A DNA stretch of 64,000 bases from contig CAJTPO010000014.1 of the NCBI GenBank assembly GCA_910578115.1, positions 39,511 through 103,510 of the forward strand, read 5' to 3'. The stretch is from an uncultured Lachnospiraceae bacterium (GTDB lineage Bacteria; Bacillota; Clostridia; Lachnospirales; Lachnospiraceae). The position numbers and the translations under genes are program-made. Numbering within the stretch: position 1 is the first letter of the stretch; each line of letters starts with the position of its first letter. The notes beneath the pieces were generated by a model that was not told where the DNA came from, did not search any database, and saw only the letters and a program-made list of their open reading frames with translations. Of the stretch, positions 53,211 through 61,997 are shown piece after piece.

Positions 53211-55019
53211 TTATTCCTCGCTCTCCACGCCCGCATATCTGTCGTAGGCCGCCTGATAAACTTTTAACAGCTTATCCATCCCGCATTTATCGCGCAGATG
53301 TTTGATATAGCTTTCCCACTCTTCGTCCGTGGGGCCGCCGTTTTTCAGCCAAAGGCCTTCCTGTTCCGCCACGGCACTCTCGAAGCTGGCCTTATACCAG
53401 TCAATATCGTCCAGTTCCCTGCTGGTATAGACGCAGTCCACCGGATAGGTGGCCGTAGAGTCCACATAAGGCATCCAGTACTCATACAGATCCGTCAGAC
53501 GTTCGATGGCCCTGTCTTCCATCTTGAATGTGGTCTGGTAATAGTCGCTTAGGATCAGCTTCGGTCCCGCCACTTCGTACTCGCCTTTCAGCTCGCCGGA
53601 ACCCTTGCCGTATTTCTCACGGCTTTCCGCATCCGATATGCTCTGCCACACGCCGTTTTCATCCTGCCCGGTAAAGTAGACGCCGATCGGCCCGTACTGC
53701 AGCTGCATAACGATTTCCGGATCATACCACTTGTCAAAGAATTTCAGCAGGTTGGCCGGACTCTTGCAGGCCTTCGTGATATTCAGATTGCCGCTGCCTA
53801 TCCCGCCGCCGGTGCGGATCGTCACGTTGTGGGTGCCGTCCGGCCCGTCCAAAACCGGCAGGAACACATAATCCTTCGCATGATCGCCCATCACCTCTTC
53901 TATGTACCACCAGGTGGCAACGCCCACATAGCCCTGTGAGCATTTCGAGATCAGCTGGGAGTCCGTCTGGCTGAACATTTCCGGATCCATCAATCCTTCC
54001 GCATACCAGTCATGGAAGTAGGTGACCGCCTCCCGGTAAGCGTCCGACACACAGATAAAGTCAACGGTGCCGTCGTCGCGCAGTACCAGATCCTTGCAGA
54101 CGTCGTTTGGCCAGTTGGTGAACCCGAAGCCGGCATAGAAGATATTCTGTCCCCAGCACCACTCATCGAAACCGGTACTCATGGGAATGGTGCTGCCCGC
54201 CGCGTTTCCGTAATATTTCGCACTCATGTCATTGTCCTTGAAGGCTTTGAGTGCCGTGTGCAGTTCCTCCAGCGTCGTGGGCACCGGAAGTCCCAGTTCA
54301 TCCAGCCACGCCTTGTTGATCATGGAAAACTGCGGCACGGAATAGATGCTGTAATCCTCCGCCGCGCCGATCCCCGCCGTTCCCATACGCTCTCCTGACG
54401 GCAGGCCGTAGATATAACCGTCGTCCATGGTGATAGCGCTGCGGATATCCGGATTTTCCTCCAGGATTCTGCTTAAATTCGGCATATATTCTTCCGTCAG
54501 ATAAGGCGTCAGATCGATGAAAGTGCCGTCGTCCCCGTAACGCGAGATATCGTAGTTGTTGAATCCCACGCCCAGAAATGCGTCCGGCAGTTCCTCTCCG
54601 GCGATCCGGATATTGACCTGTTCTGCCAGCGACTCGCTCATGGTCGTCCAGTCGATCTTGATTCCCGTATCTGCCTGCAGGTCGTTTAACACCACATTGT
54701 CGGTATAGCCGGGGCTTAACGCACTCTGCCCGCCCATAATAGCAAACGAAGTCTGGGACGTGTCGGGATTCGCCACCCCTTTTTCATGAACGCCGAACTC
54801 CTTGCCGCCGCATGCCGTGACCGACAGCGAAAGCCCCATGACCAGCGCCATACCGGCCAGTTTACCAACCGGCCCGCCGGCCGCGCTTCTGTTCTTCCTT
54901 CCGGTTCCGCTCTCTCTTCCGTTTCTGCTTCCGCTTCCACTTCTGTTTTCCCGCGCTGCCTCTGTGTCTGCACAGCCAGTGATCAAAAAGTCTCTGTTTA
55001 ACTCCTTGGATTTTATCAT
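53211..55019 (-). CDS. ABC transporter solute-binding lipoprotein (LplA/YtcQ type)
   Basis: 602 residues from the ATG at 55019 (AAGGCGG 8 nt upstream). Extracellular solute-binding protein of the large family paired with LplB/LplC-like permeases, here encoded directly downstream. A lipobox SVTACGG near residue 72 comes after an unusually long (roughly 50 residue) hydrophilic N-terminus rich in Ser, Gly, Arg and Asn, then a short hydrophobic stretch. The mature domain has the pattern of a sugar-binding fold (NDNMSAKYYGNAAG, DEWCWGQNIFYAGFGFTNWPND, NLLKFFDKWYDPEIVMQLQYG). Substrate probably sucrose or a fructan oligosaccharide, inferred from the neighbouring GH32 enzyme and kinase. Confidence 0.85.
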   Translation of the reverse strand: MIKSKELNRDFLITGCADTEAARENRSGSGSRNGRESGTGRKNRSAAGGPVGKLAGMALVMGLSLSVTACGGKEFGVHEKGVANPDTSQTSFAIMGGQSALSPGYTDNVVLNDLQADTGIKIDWTTMSESLAEQVNIRIAGEELPDAFLGVGFNNYDISRYGDDGTFIDLTPYLTEEYMPNLSRILEENPDIRSAITMDDGYIYGLPSGERMGTAGIGAAEDYSIYSVPQFSMINKAWLDELGLPVPTTLEELHTALKAFKDNDMSAKYYGNAAGSTIPMSTGFDEWCWGQNIFYAGFGFTNWPNDVCKDLVLRDDGTVDFICVSDAYREAVTYFHDWYAEGLMDPEMFSQTDSQLISKCSQGYVGVATWWYIEEVMGDHAKDYVFLPVLDGPDGTHNVTIRTGGGIGSGNLNITKACKSPANLLKFFDKWYDPEIVMQLQYGPIGVYFTGQDENGVWQSISDAESREKYGKGSGELKGEYEVAGPKLILSDYYQTTFKMEDRAIERLTDLYEYWMPYVDSTATYPVDCVYTSRELDDIDWYKASFESAVAEQEGLWLKNGGPTDEEWESYIKHLRDKCGMDKLLKVYQAAYDRYAGVESEE

Positions 55020-55044
55020 AACACAAACCGCCTTTCTGTTCAAA

Positions 55045-55953
55045 TCAACCTTTTACGGCACCGGCCATAAAACCTTTTTCAAAATATTTCTGTACAAACG
55101 GATAGATCACGAGCATCGGCAGCGCCGCAATGATAATGGAAGAAAACTTGATCATCTCCGTCATCTTATTCAGTTCCGCAAACCCGCCGGAGATGGTGCT
55201 GGCCTGACTGGCGCTGGCGGAGCTCTTGATCAGGATATTCCGCAGCACAAGCGGCAGGGGCGCTCTTTCCGGACTCGGCAGATAGATCAGGGAGGTGAAC
55301 CAGTCATTCCAGTACGCCACCATGCTGAACACTACCATTACCGCCATGATGGAGCGGCTTAAGGGCACCACGATCTGGATAAAAGTCTTCCACTTGGAAG
55401 CGCCGTCAATCTGTGCGGCTTCCGTCATCTCCTTCGGGATGCTGTTTTCGAAGAAATTGCGCACGATGATCATATTGCCCACCGCAACGCCGCCGGGCAG
55501 AAACAGCGCCCACATGTTATTGATCAGCCCGGTATGCTTGACGATCAGATAGGTCGGCACCATACCGCCGCCAAAATACATGGTGATGATAAAGAAAATG
55601 CTCAAAAACTTCCGGCCCGGCAATCCCTTGATGCTCAGCGGATAGGCTGTCAGATACAGCACCACCACCGAGAACACCGTACCGATGATCGTATATTTGA
55701 AACTGTTAAACAGTCCCGTCACGATCTGCGGCTCCGCAAACACCGCCTTGTAGCCGTCCAGCGTAAACTGGCTGGGCAGCAGGAAGGTCTTGCCCGCAAA
55801 CACATCGTAGGGATCCGACACCGATGCGATCAGGACATAGTACAGCGGATACGCCACAAGAAACAGCACCACCGCACAGACCGCCACCAGGATGATATCA
55901 CTCGTTTTCTCGGAAAACCCTGACAGTTTCCCGCTCTTTGTCTTCGTTCTCAT
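55045..55953 (-). CDS. carbohydrate ABC transporter permease (LplC-like)
   Basis: 302 residues from the ATG at 55953 (GGAGG 6 nt upstream). Six membrane helices and the MalG-type EAA loop AAQIDGASKWKTFIQIVVPLSRSIMAV near 190-215, which contacts the ATPase. The C-terminal FVQKYFEKGFMAGAVKG is characteristic of LplC/YtcP-type permeases. No ATPase gene is in the cluster, so it must use a shared MsmX-type ATPase. It stands between the second permease and the solute-binding protein gene. The C-terminal six residues are shared with the permease encoded at 61998-62891. Confidence 0.92.
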   Translation of the reverse strand: MRTKTKSGKLSGFSEKTSDIILVAVCAVVLFLVAYPLYYVLIASVSDPYDVFAGKTFLLPSQFTLDGYKAVFAEPQIVTGLFNSFKYTIIGTVFSVVVLYLTAYPLSIKGLPGRKFLSIFFIITMYFGGGMVPTYLIVKHTGLINNMWALFLPGGVAVGNMIIVRNFFENSIPKEMTEAAQIDGASKWKTFIQIVVPLSRSIMAVMVVFSMVAYWNDWFTSLIYLPSPERAPLPLVLRNILIKSSASASQASTISGGFAELNKMTEMIKFSSIIIAALPMLVIYPFVQKYFEKGFMAGAVKG

Positions 55954-55996
55954 TGTTTCCTCCATTTCTGCACTGCTTCTGCTCACAGCTCTTTTC

Positions 55997-56935
55997 TTAT
56001 ATGAAACTGGTTTCGTCTGATATCCGGCCGGCCATCCTGTTGACCAGAAGCAGCAGGATGATATTGATCACCGTGTTAAAAAGCCCTACCGCCGTGGAAT
56101 AACTGTACTTGGCATTTTCGATACCCTGTTGGTACACATAGACCGAGATCACGTCACTGGTGGCTTTGTTCAAATCCGTCTGTAGAAGCCAGACCTTCTC
56201 AAATCCCACATTCATCAGGCTGCCGGCGCTCATGATCAGATTCAGCACCATGATGGAGGCCAGCCCCGGAATGTCAATATGCCGTATTCTCTGGAATAAG
56301 GACGCTCCGTCCACCTTGGCCGCCTCATAGAGCGAAGTGTCGATGTTCGCCAGTGTGGCCATATATATGATGATGCCCCAGCCCGCATCCTGCCAGATAC
56401 CGGATGCGATATAGATCGTGCGGAAAGCCGACGACTCCGTGAGGAAGTCGATGGAGGTGCCCGCGATCAGGTTGATCAGGCCGCCGGAAGGACTGAGGAA
56501 GATCTGGATCATACCGCAGATGACCATGGTGGATATAAAGTGCGGCGCGTACAGCACGGTCTGTGTGACCCGCTTAAAGCGCTGAAACCGCATCTGGTTC
56601 AACAACAGCGCCAGAATGATGGGAACCGGAAAGCTCCACAACAGACTGAAAAGGCTCAGCAGCACCGTGTTCTTGATCATGCGCCAGAAGGTCGGTGCAC
56701 TGAAAAACCGCAAAAACCATTCCAGTCCCACCCATTCACTCCCCGTAAAGCCTCTGCTGGCCTTGTAATCCCGGAAGGCAATCTGGATGCCGTACATGGG
56801 GATGTACTTATACACGACGGTCAACAGGACCGGAACCGCCAGCATGGCGTACAACTGCCAGTTGTCCATGATTCGTTTTTTCAGGGGTCTCTGTGTCATC
56901 ACCGCCGTCATGGCGGTTGACTTCTTCTTACTCAT
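55997..56935 (-). CDS. carbohydrate ABC transporter permease (LplB-like)
   Basis: 312 residues, six helices after a basic N-terminus. The segments RPLKKRIMDNWQLYAMLAVPVLLTVVYKYIPMYGIQIAFRDYK (start) and EAAKVDGASLFQRIRHIDIPGLASIMVLNL (EAA loop near 214-240) identify an LplB/YteP-type CUT1 permease. GAGGAG precedes the ATG by 5 nt. It is the first gene of the operon, 11 nt from the second permease. The operator-like GTTTCATGAAAC lies 65 nt upstream. Confidence 0.92.
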   Translation of the reverse strand: MSKKKSTAMTAVMTQRPLKKRIMDNWQLYAMLAVPVLLTVVYKYIPMYGIQIAFRDYKASRGFTGSEWVGLEWFLRFFSAPTFWRMIKNTVLLSLFSLLWSFPVPIILALLLNQMRFQRFKRVTQTVLYAPHFISTMVICGMIQIFLSPSGGLINLIAGTSIDFLTESSAFRTIYIASGIWQDAGWGIIIYMATLANIDTSLYEAAKVDGASLFQRIRHIDIPGLASIMVLNLIMSAGSLMNVGFEKVWLLQTDLNKATSDVISVYVYQQGIENAKYSYSTAVGLFNTVINIILLLLVNRMAGRISDETSFI

Positions 56936-56999
56936 TTCGTTCTCCTCTCTTTGGACGATTTTTACTCTGTTCTCTTTCTCTGTTTCCTTGTTTGTGTTT

Positions 57000-57011
57000 G
57001 TTTCATGAAAC
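57000..57011. promoter_or_regulatory. LacI-type operator 1
   Basis: Perfect 12-bp palindrome GTTTCATGAAAC, followed by GTT; 65 nt before the permease start and downstream of the predicted -10 box, a repressing position. Confidence 0.7.
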
Positions 57012-57032
57012 GTTATATCATTTGTTGTTTCT

Positions 57033-57061
57033 AAAATAACACTTTAGAAATATAAAATCAA
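57033..57061 (-). promoter_or_regulatory. candidate promoter of the sugar operon
   Basis: Minus strand TTGATT, 17 nt, TATTTT. Operator 1 lies just downstream. The -10 is not strong, so a different start is possible. Confidence 0.4.
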
Positions 57062-57151
57062 TATAAAATCTTTATTTTTCCTGCTTTTCTTATACTTTCT
57101 GTATATTTAGACAAATTTAATCTGTTGTTTTTGGTGAAAATGCATAGACTA

Positions 57152-57173
57152 TTTCGCGAAACGTTTCATGAAT
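57152..57173. promoter_or_regulatory. LacI-type operator 2, overlapping palindromes
   Basis: Three overlapping palindromes: TTTCGCGAAA (152-161), GAAACGTTTC (158-167, also cre-like) and GTTTCATGAA (163-172). Could bind the local LacI regulator, CcpA, or both. Confidence 0.6.
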
Positions 57174-57308
57174 ACAGGTTTTATCCGGTCTTTCCGTGTA
57201 TTTACAATCATCAAACATTATATTATAATGGAAAAAGTAAAAAAAACTGCCGGAAGAATGCCGAAAAACACCGGAAACCTTTTGATTTCCATATTGTGTC
57301 ATTTCACC

Positions 57309-57320
57309 GTTTCATGAAAT
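57309..57320. promoter_or_regulatory. LacI-type operator 3
   Basis: GTTTCATGAAAT, 49 nt before the start of the LacI-family gene; probably mediates autoregulation. Confidence 0.65.
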
Positions 57321-57368
57321 CATCACCGTCTCCGACAGTTTTACATTGTAAGAAAGGTCTGGTCTGTT

Positions 57369-58361
57369 ATGATGGAAAAGATAAATTCCGCCCCCACAAT
57401 GAAAGATGTGGCAAAAGAAGCCGGTGTCGCGCTGGGCACCGTATCGAAAGTCGTGAACGGCCTTCCGGTGGGTGAACCCTACAGGATCCGCGTCGAGGAA
57501 GCCATCCGGAAACTGAATTATCAAGTCAACAGTTACGCCCAGGGACTGAAAGCAAACAGGACCCGCACGGCAGCACTGCTGATTCCCAACACGTACCTCC
57601 CCTTTTTCGCCTCCCTCGTCTATCACATCAATCTCGCACTCCTGAAACGGAAATACAGGATGCTGCTCTGCTCCACCGACTACGACCCGGGACTGGAACA
57701 GGAATATGTGGCCATGGCGCAGCAGAACAAGGCGGACGGCATCATCGGACTGACCTACAATCCCGACCTGATCCTCGATGAGACCACGCCTTTTATCGCC
57801 ATCGACCGCTCCATGGGGCCAAGAATCCCCTGTGTGACCAGCGATAACTTCGCCGGTGGCCAGCTGGCCGCCGAAAAGCTGGCGGACCTGGGGTGCCGCA
57901 ATGTCGCTTTCCTGCGCATCGGCTCCTCCTTAAACAATGAACCCAACAAACGCAAGGCCGGTTTCGAGAACGGCTGTCTTTCCCGCGGCCTTTCGTATGA
58001 GATGAAGATCCTCAATGACGGGGAATCCTACGAAGAATTTGCCCTGTTTCTCAAAGAGCACATGCAGAATGGAAAGCTGGCCTTCGACGGCATCTTCTGT
58101 GTGACGGATACGCTTGCCCATTCGATCATCAAAATGCTCATCGATATGGGGCTGCGGGTTCCGGAAGACGTGCAGGTCATCGGGTTTGACGGCACCAGGC
58201 ACTTCGGAGATCAGGAGTACACCTGCTCCACCATCGTACAGCCCGTGCCCGAGATCGCCGAGATGTGCGTGGAACTACTCTTACAGGAAAACCGGCAGGC
58301 CAAACCGCCGCTGGTCTGCCTGCCGGTAACTTATGCCTATGGGGGAACGACGAAGGGATAA
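57369..58361 (+). CDS. LacI-family transcriptional regulator
   Basis: 330 residues. N-terminal helix-turn-helix TMKDVAKEAGVALGTVSKVVNG (about 10-31) followed by the hinge region LNYQVNSYAQGLKANRTRTAALLIPN, then a periplasmic-binding-protein-type effector domain to the C-terminus with IIGLTYNPDL and VIGFDGTRHFGDQEYTCSTIVQP. It is divergent from the sucrose-type operon and flanked by copies of a TTTCATGAAA palindrome, so it is most likely the local repressor, released by a sugar derived from sucrose or fructan. The ATG is doubled (ATGATG). The stop lies 17 nt from the stop of the converging citF gene. Confidence 0.92.
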   Translation: MMEKINSAPTMKDVAKEAGVALGTVSKVVNGLPVGEPYRIRVEEAIRKLNYQVNSYAQGLKANRTRTAALLIPNTYLPFFASLVYHINLALLKRKYRMLLCSTDYDPGLEQEYVAMAQQNKADGIIGLTYNPDLILDETTPFIAIDRSMGPRIPCVTSDNFAGGQLAAEKLADLGCRNVAFLRIGSSLNNEPNKRKAGFENGCLSRGLSYEMKILNDGESYEEFALFLKEHMQNGKLAFDGIFCVTDTLAHSIIKMLIDMGLRVPEDVQVIGFDGTRHFGDQEYTCSTIVQPVPEIAEMCVELLLQENRQAKPPLVCLPVTYAYGGTTKG

Positions 58362-58378
58362 TACTCTGTGTCAAATTG

Positions 58379-59953
58379 TCAACGCAGTTTATCGCTGTCG
58401 CTAAATGTAAAAGGCTTTATTTGCCGTACCACATCCATAATGGTGCCGTCCCTGCTTTCTATAATACCTACTATCCGTTCTCCAAATTCTACCTTCTGTG
58501 GTTCCCCGGCAATACCGTAGGCAATATCCCGCAATTCCTCTATGGTCTTGAACGGCAGGTCTACGTCCTTCATGCATGTAATCAAATCCTCCCTCAAAGG
58601 ATTAATGGCAATTCCATAATCGGTAATCACCACATCCACGGACTCTCCGGGCGTCGTCACCGTTGTAACCTCACTGCACACTGCCGGAATTCTCCCCTGT
58701 AAAAGCGGCGTGATCACAATAGTACACTTTGCCCCTGCCGCCGTGTCCGGGTGTCCTCCCTGGGCTCCTGTAATCATGCCGTCCGAGCCTACTACCACAT
58801 TACAGTTAAAATGAACGTCCACCTCCAGAGTCGCCAGGATAACAAAATCCAACTTGTTGACCAACGCACCCTTGTTAAACGGGCTGGCATACTGTCCGGC
58901 ACTGATCCGGAAATGGCGCAGGTCTTTTACGGATTCCACCGCCGCCAGATCAAAATCCTGGGTATCCAGAAGTGCATCAACCTGATCGTTAATCAGAAGA
59001 TCACACATGGGTTTTGTCAAACCGCCAACACCAAATCGCATCCTTATCCCCCGCTCTTTCATAATCTTTGCGAGTGAGATCGTGGACGCAATGGAAGCTC
59101 CTCCCACACCCGTCTGATAAGAGAAACCATTTTTAAAATAAGGCGTATTGATTACAAATCTCGTGCAATAATCCGCCATCATCAATTTCCTCATATCCTT
59201 CGTCGGCTTAGCCGCTCCGGATGCGATTTTCTCAGGATCCCCGATTGCATCCACCACTACGACATAGTCAACTTTTGTCATGGAAATATGAGCCGGAAAG
59301 TTGGGAAAAGTCACCAGACAGTCCGTTACAGCCACTACTTTGTCAGCATAGTCTCCATCCACCATAGAATAAGATAACACACCACAGTTGGATTTGCCGC
59401 CGATTCCCCGACAGTTGCCATAATCATCACAGGTGGGTGCTCCGATAAAGGAAATATCCAAATGTACCTCCCCTGTTTCAATCGCTCTCACCCGTCCGCC
59501 GTGAGAACGCATGATGGCAAGCCCTTTCAGTTTTCCCTTTGAAATCGCCTCCCCGATCCTGCCTCGTACACCCGAAGACTGAATGTTGGTGATGGTGCCG
59601 TCCTCTATATATTCCACCAGCGGATCATGCGCCTTTCCAAGAGAGCTGGCACAGATGGTAATATCCTTTATCCCCAACTTGTGCACTTCCTTCATCACCA
59701 TATTGACAATATAATCCCCGTCCCGGAAATGGTGGTGGAATCCCAGCGTCATACCGTCCTTTATTTCACATTTTATCAATGCTTCATGAATACTTTCGAT
59801 CACCTTACTGCCATTGGAATTAATCACGCATTTCGTACTGGGTCCTGATTTCTTAAATACATATCCGTCGAAATAATTGTTGCCGTGAAAAACCTCTTTT
59901 CCGGTCATTTCCAGGATTTCTTCCGGAATCTCCCTGCCTACCGCATTAATCAT
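58379..59953 (-). CDS. citF: citrate lyase alpha subunit (citrate:acetyl-ACP transferase)
   Basis: 524 residues, normal length. CitF exchanges acetate bound to the citrate lyase acyl carrier protein for citrate, the first half-reaction of citrate cleavage. Family markers: MINAVGREIPEEILEMTGKE at the start, TLGFHHHFRDGDYIVNMVM near 92, IGAPTCDDYGNCRGIGGKSNCG near 195, and a late GVGGLTKPMCDLLINDQVDALLD and GAQGGHPDTAAGAKC. The glutamate-containing C-terminal domain is complete. It is last of the citD-citE-citF unit and begins two bases after citE. No citC, citX or citG is seen in the window. Confidence 0.95.
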   Translation of the reverse strand: MINAVGREIPEEILEMTGKEVFHGNNYFDGYVFKKSGPSTKCVINSNGSKVIESIHEALIKCEIKDGMTLGFHHHFRDGDYIVNMVMKEVHKLGIKDITICASSLGKAHDPLVEYIEDGTITNIQSSGVRGRIGEAISKGKLKGLAIMRSHGGRVRAIETGEVHLDISFIGAPTCDDYGNCRGIGGKSNCGVLSYSMVDGDYADKVVAVTDCLVTFPNFPAHISMTKVDYVVVVDAIGDPEKIASGAAKPTKDMRKLMMADYCTRFVINTPYFKNGFSYQTGVGGASIASTISLAKIMKERGIRMRFGVGGLTKPMCDLLINDQVDALLDTQDFDLAAVESVKDLRHFRISAGQYASPFNKGALVNKLDFVILATLEVDVHFNCNVVVGSDGMITGAQGGHPDTAAGAKCTIVITPLLQGRIPAVCSEVTTVTTPGESVDVVITDYGIAINPLREDLITCMKDVDLPFKTIEELRDIAYGIAGEPQKVEFGERIVGIIESRDGTIMDVVRQIKPFTFSDSDKLR

Positions 59954-59954
59954 T

Positions 59955-60854
59955 TTATAAATCTCCTTTATATACGCCTGAGGCTTTTGCCAGCTCTATC
60001 GTTCGTTTCGCCCCGTCATAAAACGCAATATCAATCATTTTCCCGTCCACCGTAAATACACCGATCCCCTCGGTTCTTTTCCTGTCAACTTCCCTGATCA
60101 CTTTTTCAGAGAAAACAATCTCTTTTTCAGACGGCGTAAATATCTCATGAACAATATTTATCTGCCGGGGATTGATAATGGATTTTCCGTCAAACCCCAT
60201 TAAGTGTATCGTCTCCACATCCTGTCTGAATCCTTCCATATTATCAAGATCGGTATATACGGTATCAAAACACTGTATGCCTGTTGCCCGGGCGGCAATC
60301 ACCATATTCTGTCTCGCCCCCATCAGTTCAATCCCTGTTCCGGTAATATGCGTATGTAAATCCTTCGTATAGTCTCCACCCGACAGGGCAATGCCAAAAA
60401 GCCGCTCGGAAGACTCACAGATTTCCATAACCCGCATCACGCCCCTTGCAGACTCGATCGCAGCCATAATAAGTACTTTCCCCCGGGGAATTGAAAATTC
60501 TCTCTCCGCCTCTGTTACTGCCATCTCCACTCTCTTTACATCGCCGGCACTTTCTGTTTTCGGAATCCGGATGGCATCACAGCCAGCGGCTACCGCACAG
60601 CGGATATCCTCCTGCCAAAAAGGGGTATCAAGGCCGTTGATCCTGACTACTCTTTCACATCCTCTGTAATCAATATTTTTAAGAGCATGATATAAAGAAA
60701 ACCTGGCAGTATCCTTCTGGTTTTCCGCCACCGCATCTTCCAGGTCCAGCATAAGACTGTCCGGTGCATAGATGTAAGGATCTTTTATGAGTCCCGGCTT
60801 TTGTGCATTTAAGAACAGCATTGTCCTTCTTAATCGTTTTTTGTCCGGATTCAT
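59955..60854 (-). CDS. citE: citrate lyase beta subunit (citryl-ACP lyase)
   Basis: 299 residues. CitE cleaves citryl-ACP to acetyl-ACP and oxaloacetate. RLRRTMLFLNAQKPGLIKDPYIY at the start, SLMLDLEDAVAENQKD near 34, RVVRINGLDTPFW near 64, RIPKTE near 96 and ALSGGDYTKDLH with metal-binding residues later on all match the HpcH/HpaI-like TIM barrel of CitE. The start overlaps the citD stop by four bases (ATGA) and the stop is one base from citF, so the three are tightly coupled. No frame disruption is seen. Confidence 0.95.
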   Translation of the reverse strand: MNPDKKRLRRTMLFLNAQKPGLIKDPYIYAPDSLMLDLEDAVAENQKDTARFSLYHALKNIDYRGCERVVRINGLDTPFWQEDIRCAVAAGCDAIRIPKTESAGDVKRVEMAVTEAEREFSIPRGKVLIMAAIESARGVMRVMEICESSERLFGIALSGGDYTKDLHTHITGTGIELMGARQNMVIAARATGIQCFDTVYTDLDNMEGFRQDVETIHLMGFDGKSIINPRQINIVHEIFTPSEKEIVFSEKVIREVDRKRTEGIGVFTVDGKMIDIAFYDGAKRTIELAKASGVYKGDL

Positions 60855-61153
60855 GGCCTGATCACACCTCCCCAGGGCAAATGCTGTGTCTGTCCTACGG
60901 CACGATAGACCGCACCCTCAACCCGCGCCTTTATGGTACAGTCCAAAGCCCCCTTATCTACAATTGAAATTTTAATACTGCCTATTTCCAAACTTTCAAG
61001 TGTCTCCAGTACCACTTTACGAATTTGGTTTCCATATTGGTTCATTACGGAGCTTTTCAGCGTAAAATCAATCTCACCATCGCCCGGTTCAACCGTAACC
61101 TGGCAATCGCAGGATTCCAAAGTCCCGGCCACTGCCGGTTTCATGATCTCCAT
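60851..61153 (-). CDS. citD: citrate lyase acyl carrier protein (gamma subunit)
   Basis: 100 residues. CitD carries the phosphoribosyl-dephospho-CoA arm on which acetyl and citryl groups ride. The attachment serine is expected at Ser14 in PAVAGTLESCDCQV, at the same place as in E. coli CitD. Further family markers: SSVMNQYGNQIRKVVLETLE and DKGALDCTIKARVEGAVYRA. Normal length is about 95-100. An ATG three codons later is an alternative start with a closer GGAG site. citE overlaps its stop. Confidence 0.92.
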   Translation of the reverse strand: MEIMKPAVAGTLESCDCQVTVEPGDGEIDFTLKSSVMNQYGNQIRKVVLETLESLEIGSIKISIVDKGALDCTIKARVEGAVYRAVGQTQHLPWGGVIRP

Positions 61154-61183
61154 ACATACTCATCCTCCCTTCCTTCTTCATTT

Positions 61184-61981
61184 CTATTCTACCGGTCCGC
61201 CCACAAATCCCATCCAGTCTAAAATCTTCTGGATATATTCGTCAAAAAAGACTGCGTCATGCTTTCCCGGCCCATTCTCAAATACCAGCGGAATTCCGAA
61301 TTCATCCGCAAATTCTTTTAAATCTACAGAATCCTGATACCGGCGGTCCTCTGTCCCGCAGCAGGTATACATCCGCGGCAGTTCCACACCGTTTTCCTTC
61401 CTGTTTTTCATCATAGTGAAAATATCATGGATTTCCGGTGTCATCGCCGGCGGATCTCCATATAACGCCTCGCACAGAGTTGATACCGTGTTTACCTTTC
61501 CCTGGTAACGGTACTGTGCATGGTAAGAACCTGCTATTCCGCCAATGGCACAGAATTTATCCGCGCAGGTAATGCCCAGCTTATACGCCCCATAGCCGCC
61601 CATGGACATGCCTGCCACAAACCGGTTCTCCCTTTTTGGTGATGCTGGAAATGTCCTTTCAATAAAATCCATCAGTTCCTCAGACAGATATGTAAAATAA
61701 TCCATCCCATACTTCATATCCGTATAAGCACTGTTATAGACACTCGGCATCACCACCATAATCTGATGTTCATCCGCATATCTCTCAATATTAGATGTGC
61801 GTATATACGTCATATAATCCCCCGTAAACCCATGAAGCAGATAAAGTGTCTGGTATTTTACCTGATTATATGTCTTTTCCTCAAACTGTTTTATCCTGTC
61901 CCTCTCCGGCAAAAGAACCGAAACATCCACCGACATGCTGAGCACACAGGAATGAAAATTTACATGAAAATATGCAGCCAT
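61184..61981 (-). CDS. alpha/beta-hydrolase esterase (EstD/feruloyl esterase-like)
   Basis: 265 residues. Serine esterase of the esterase D/tributyrin-esterase type: oxyanion motif LLHGFTGDY near 48-56, nucleophile elbow GMSMGGYGA with Ser126, and a His in NGPGKHDAVFFDE near 245. No signal peptide, so it acts in the cytoplasm. It is placed 30 nt before citD and 16 nt after the ABC permease gene, all on one strand, with AGGAGGGG 4 nt before the ATG. Function in the pathway is not known. The context suggests that it opens an ester of an imported compound whose acid part enters citrate lyase; this is inference. A role in detoxification (S-formylglutathione-like) is another option. Confidence 0.8.
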   Translation of the reverse strand: MAAYFHVNFHSCVLSMSVDVSVLLPERDRIKQFEEKTYNQVKYQTLYLLHGFTGDYMTYIRTSNIERYADEHQIMVVMPSVYNSAYTDMKYGMDYFTYLSEELMDFIERTFPASPKRENRFVAGMSMGGYGAYKLGITCADKFCAIGGIAGSYHAQYRYQGKVNTVSTLCEALYGDPPAMTPEIHDIFTMMKNRKENGVELPRMYTCCGTEDRRYQDSVDLKEFADEFGIPLVFENGPGKHDAVFFDEYIQKILDWMGFVGGPVE

Positions 61982-61997
61982 CTGACCCCTCCTCTTT

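Larger units (their letters stand above)
56936..57368. other. divergent control region, sugar operon / lacI regulator
   Basis: About 430 bases without a gene, A/T-rich, between the permease operon and the LacI-family gene. It contains three clusters of TTTCATGAAA-type palindromes and a promoter-like sequence on the minus strand. A GTTTCATGAAA copy also lies close to the regulator start. Confidence 0.8.
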
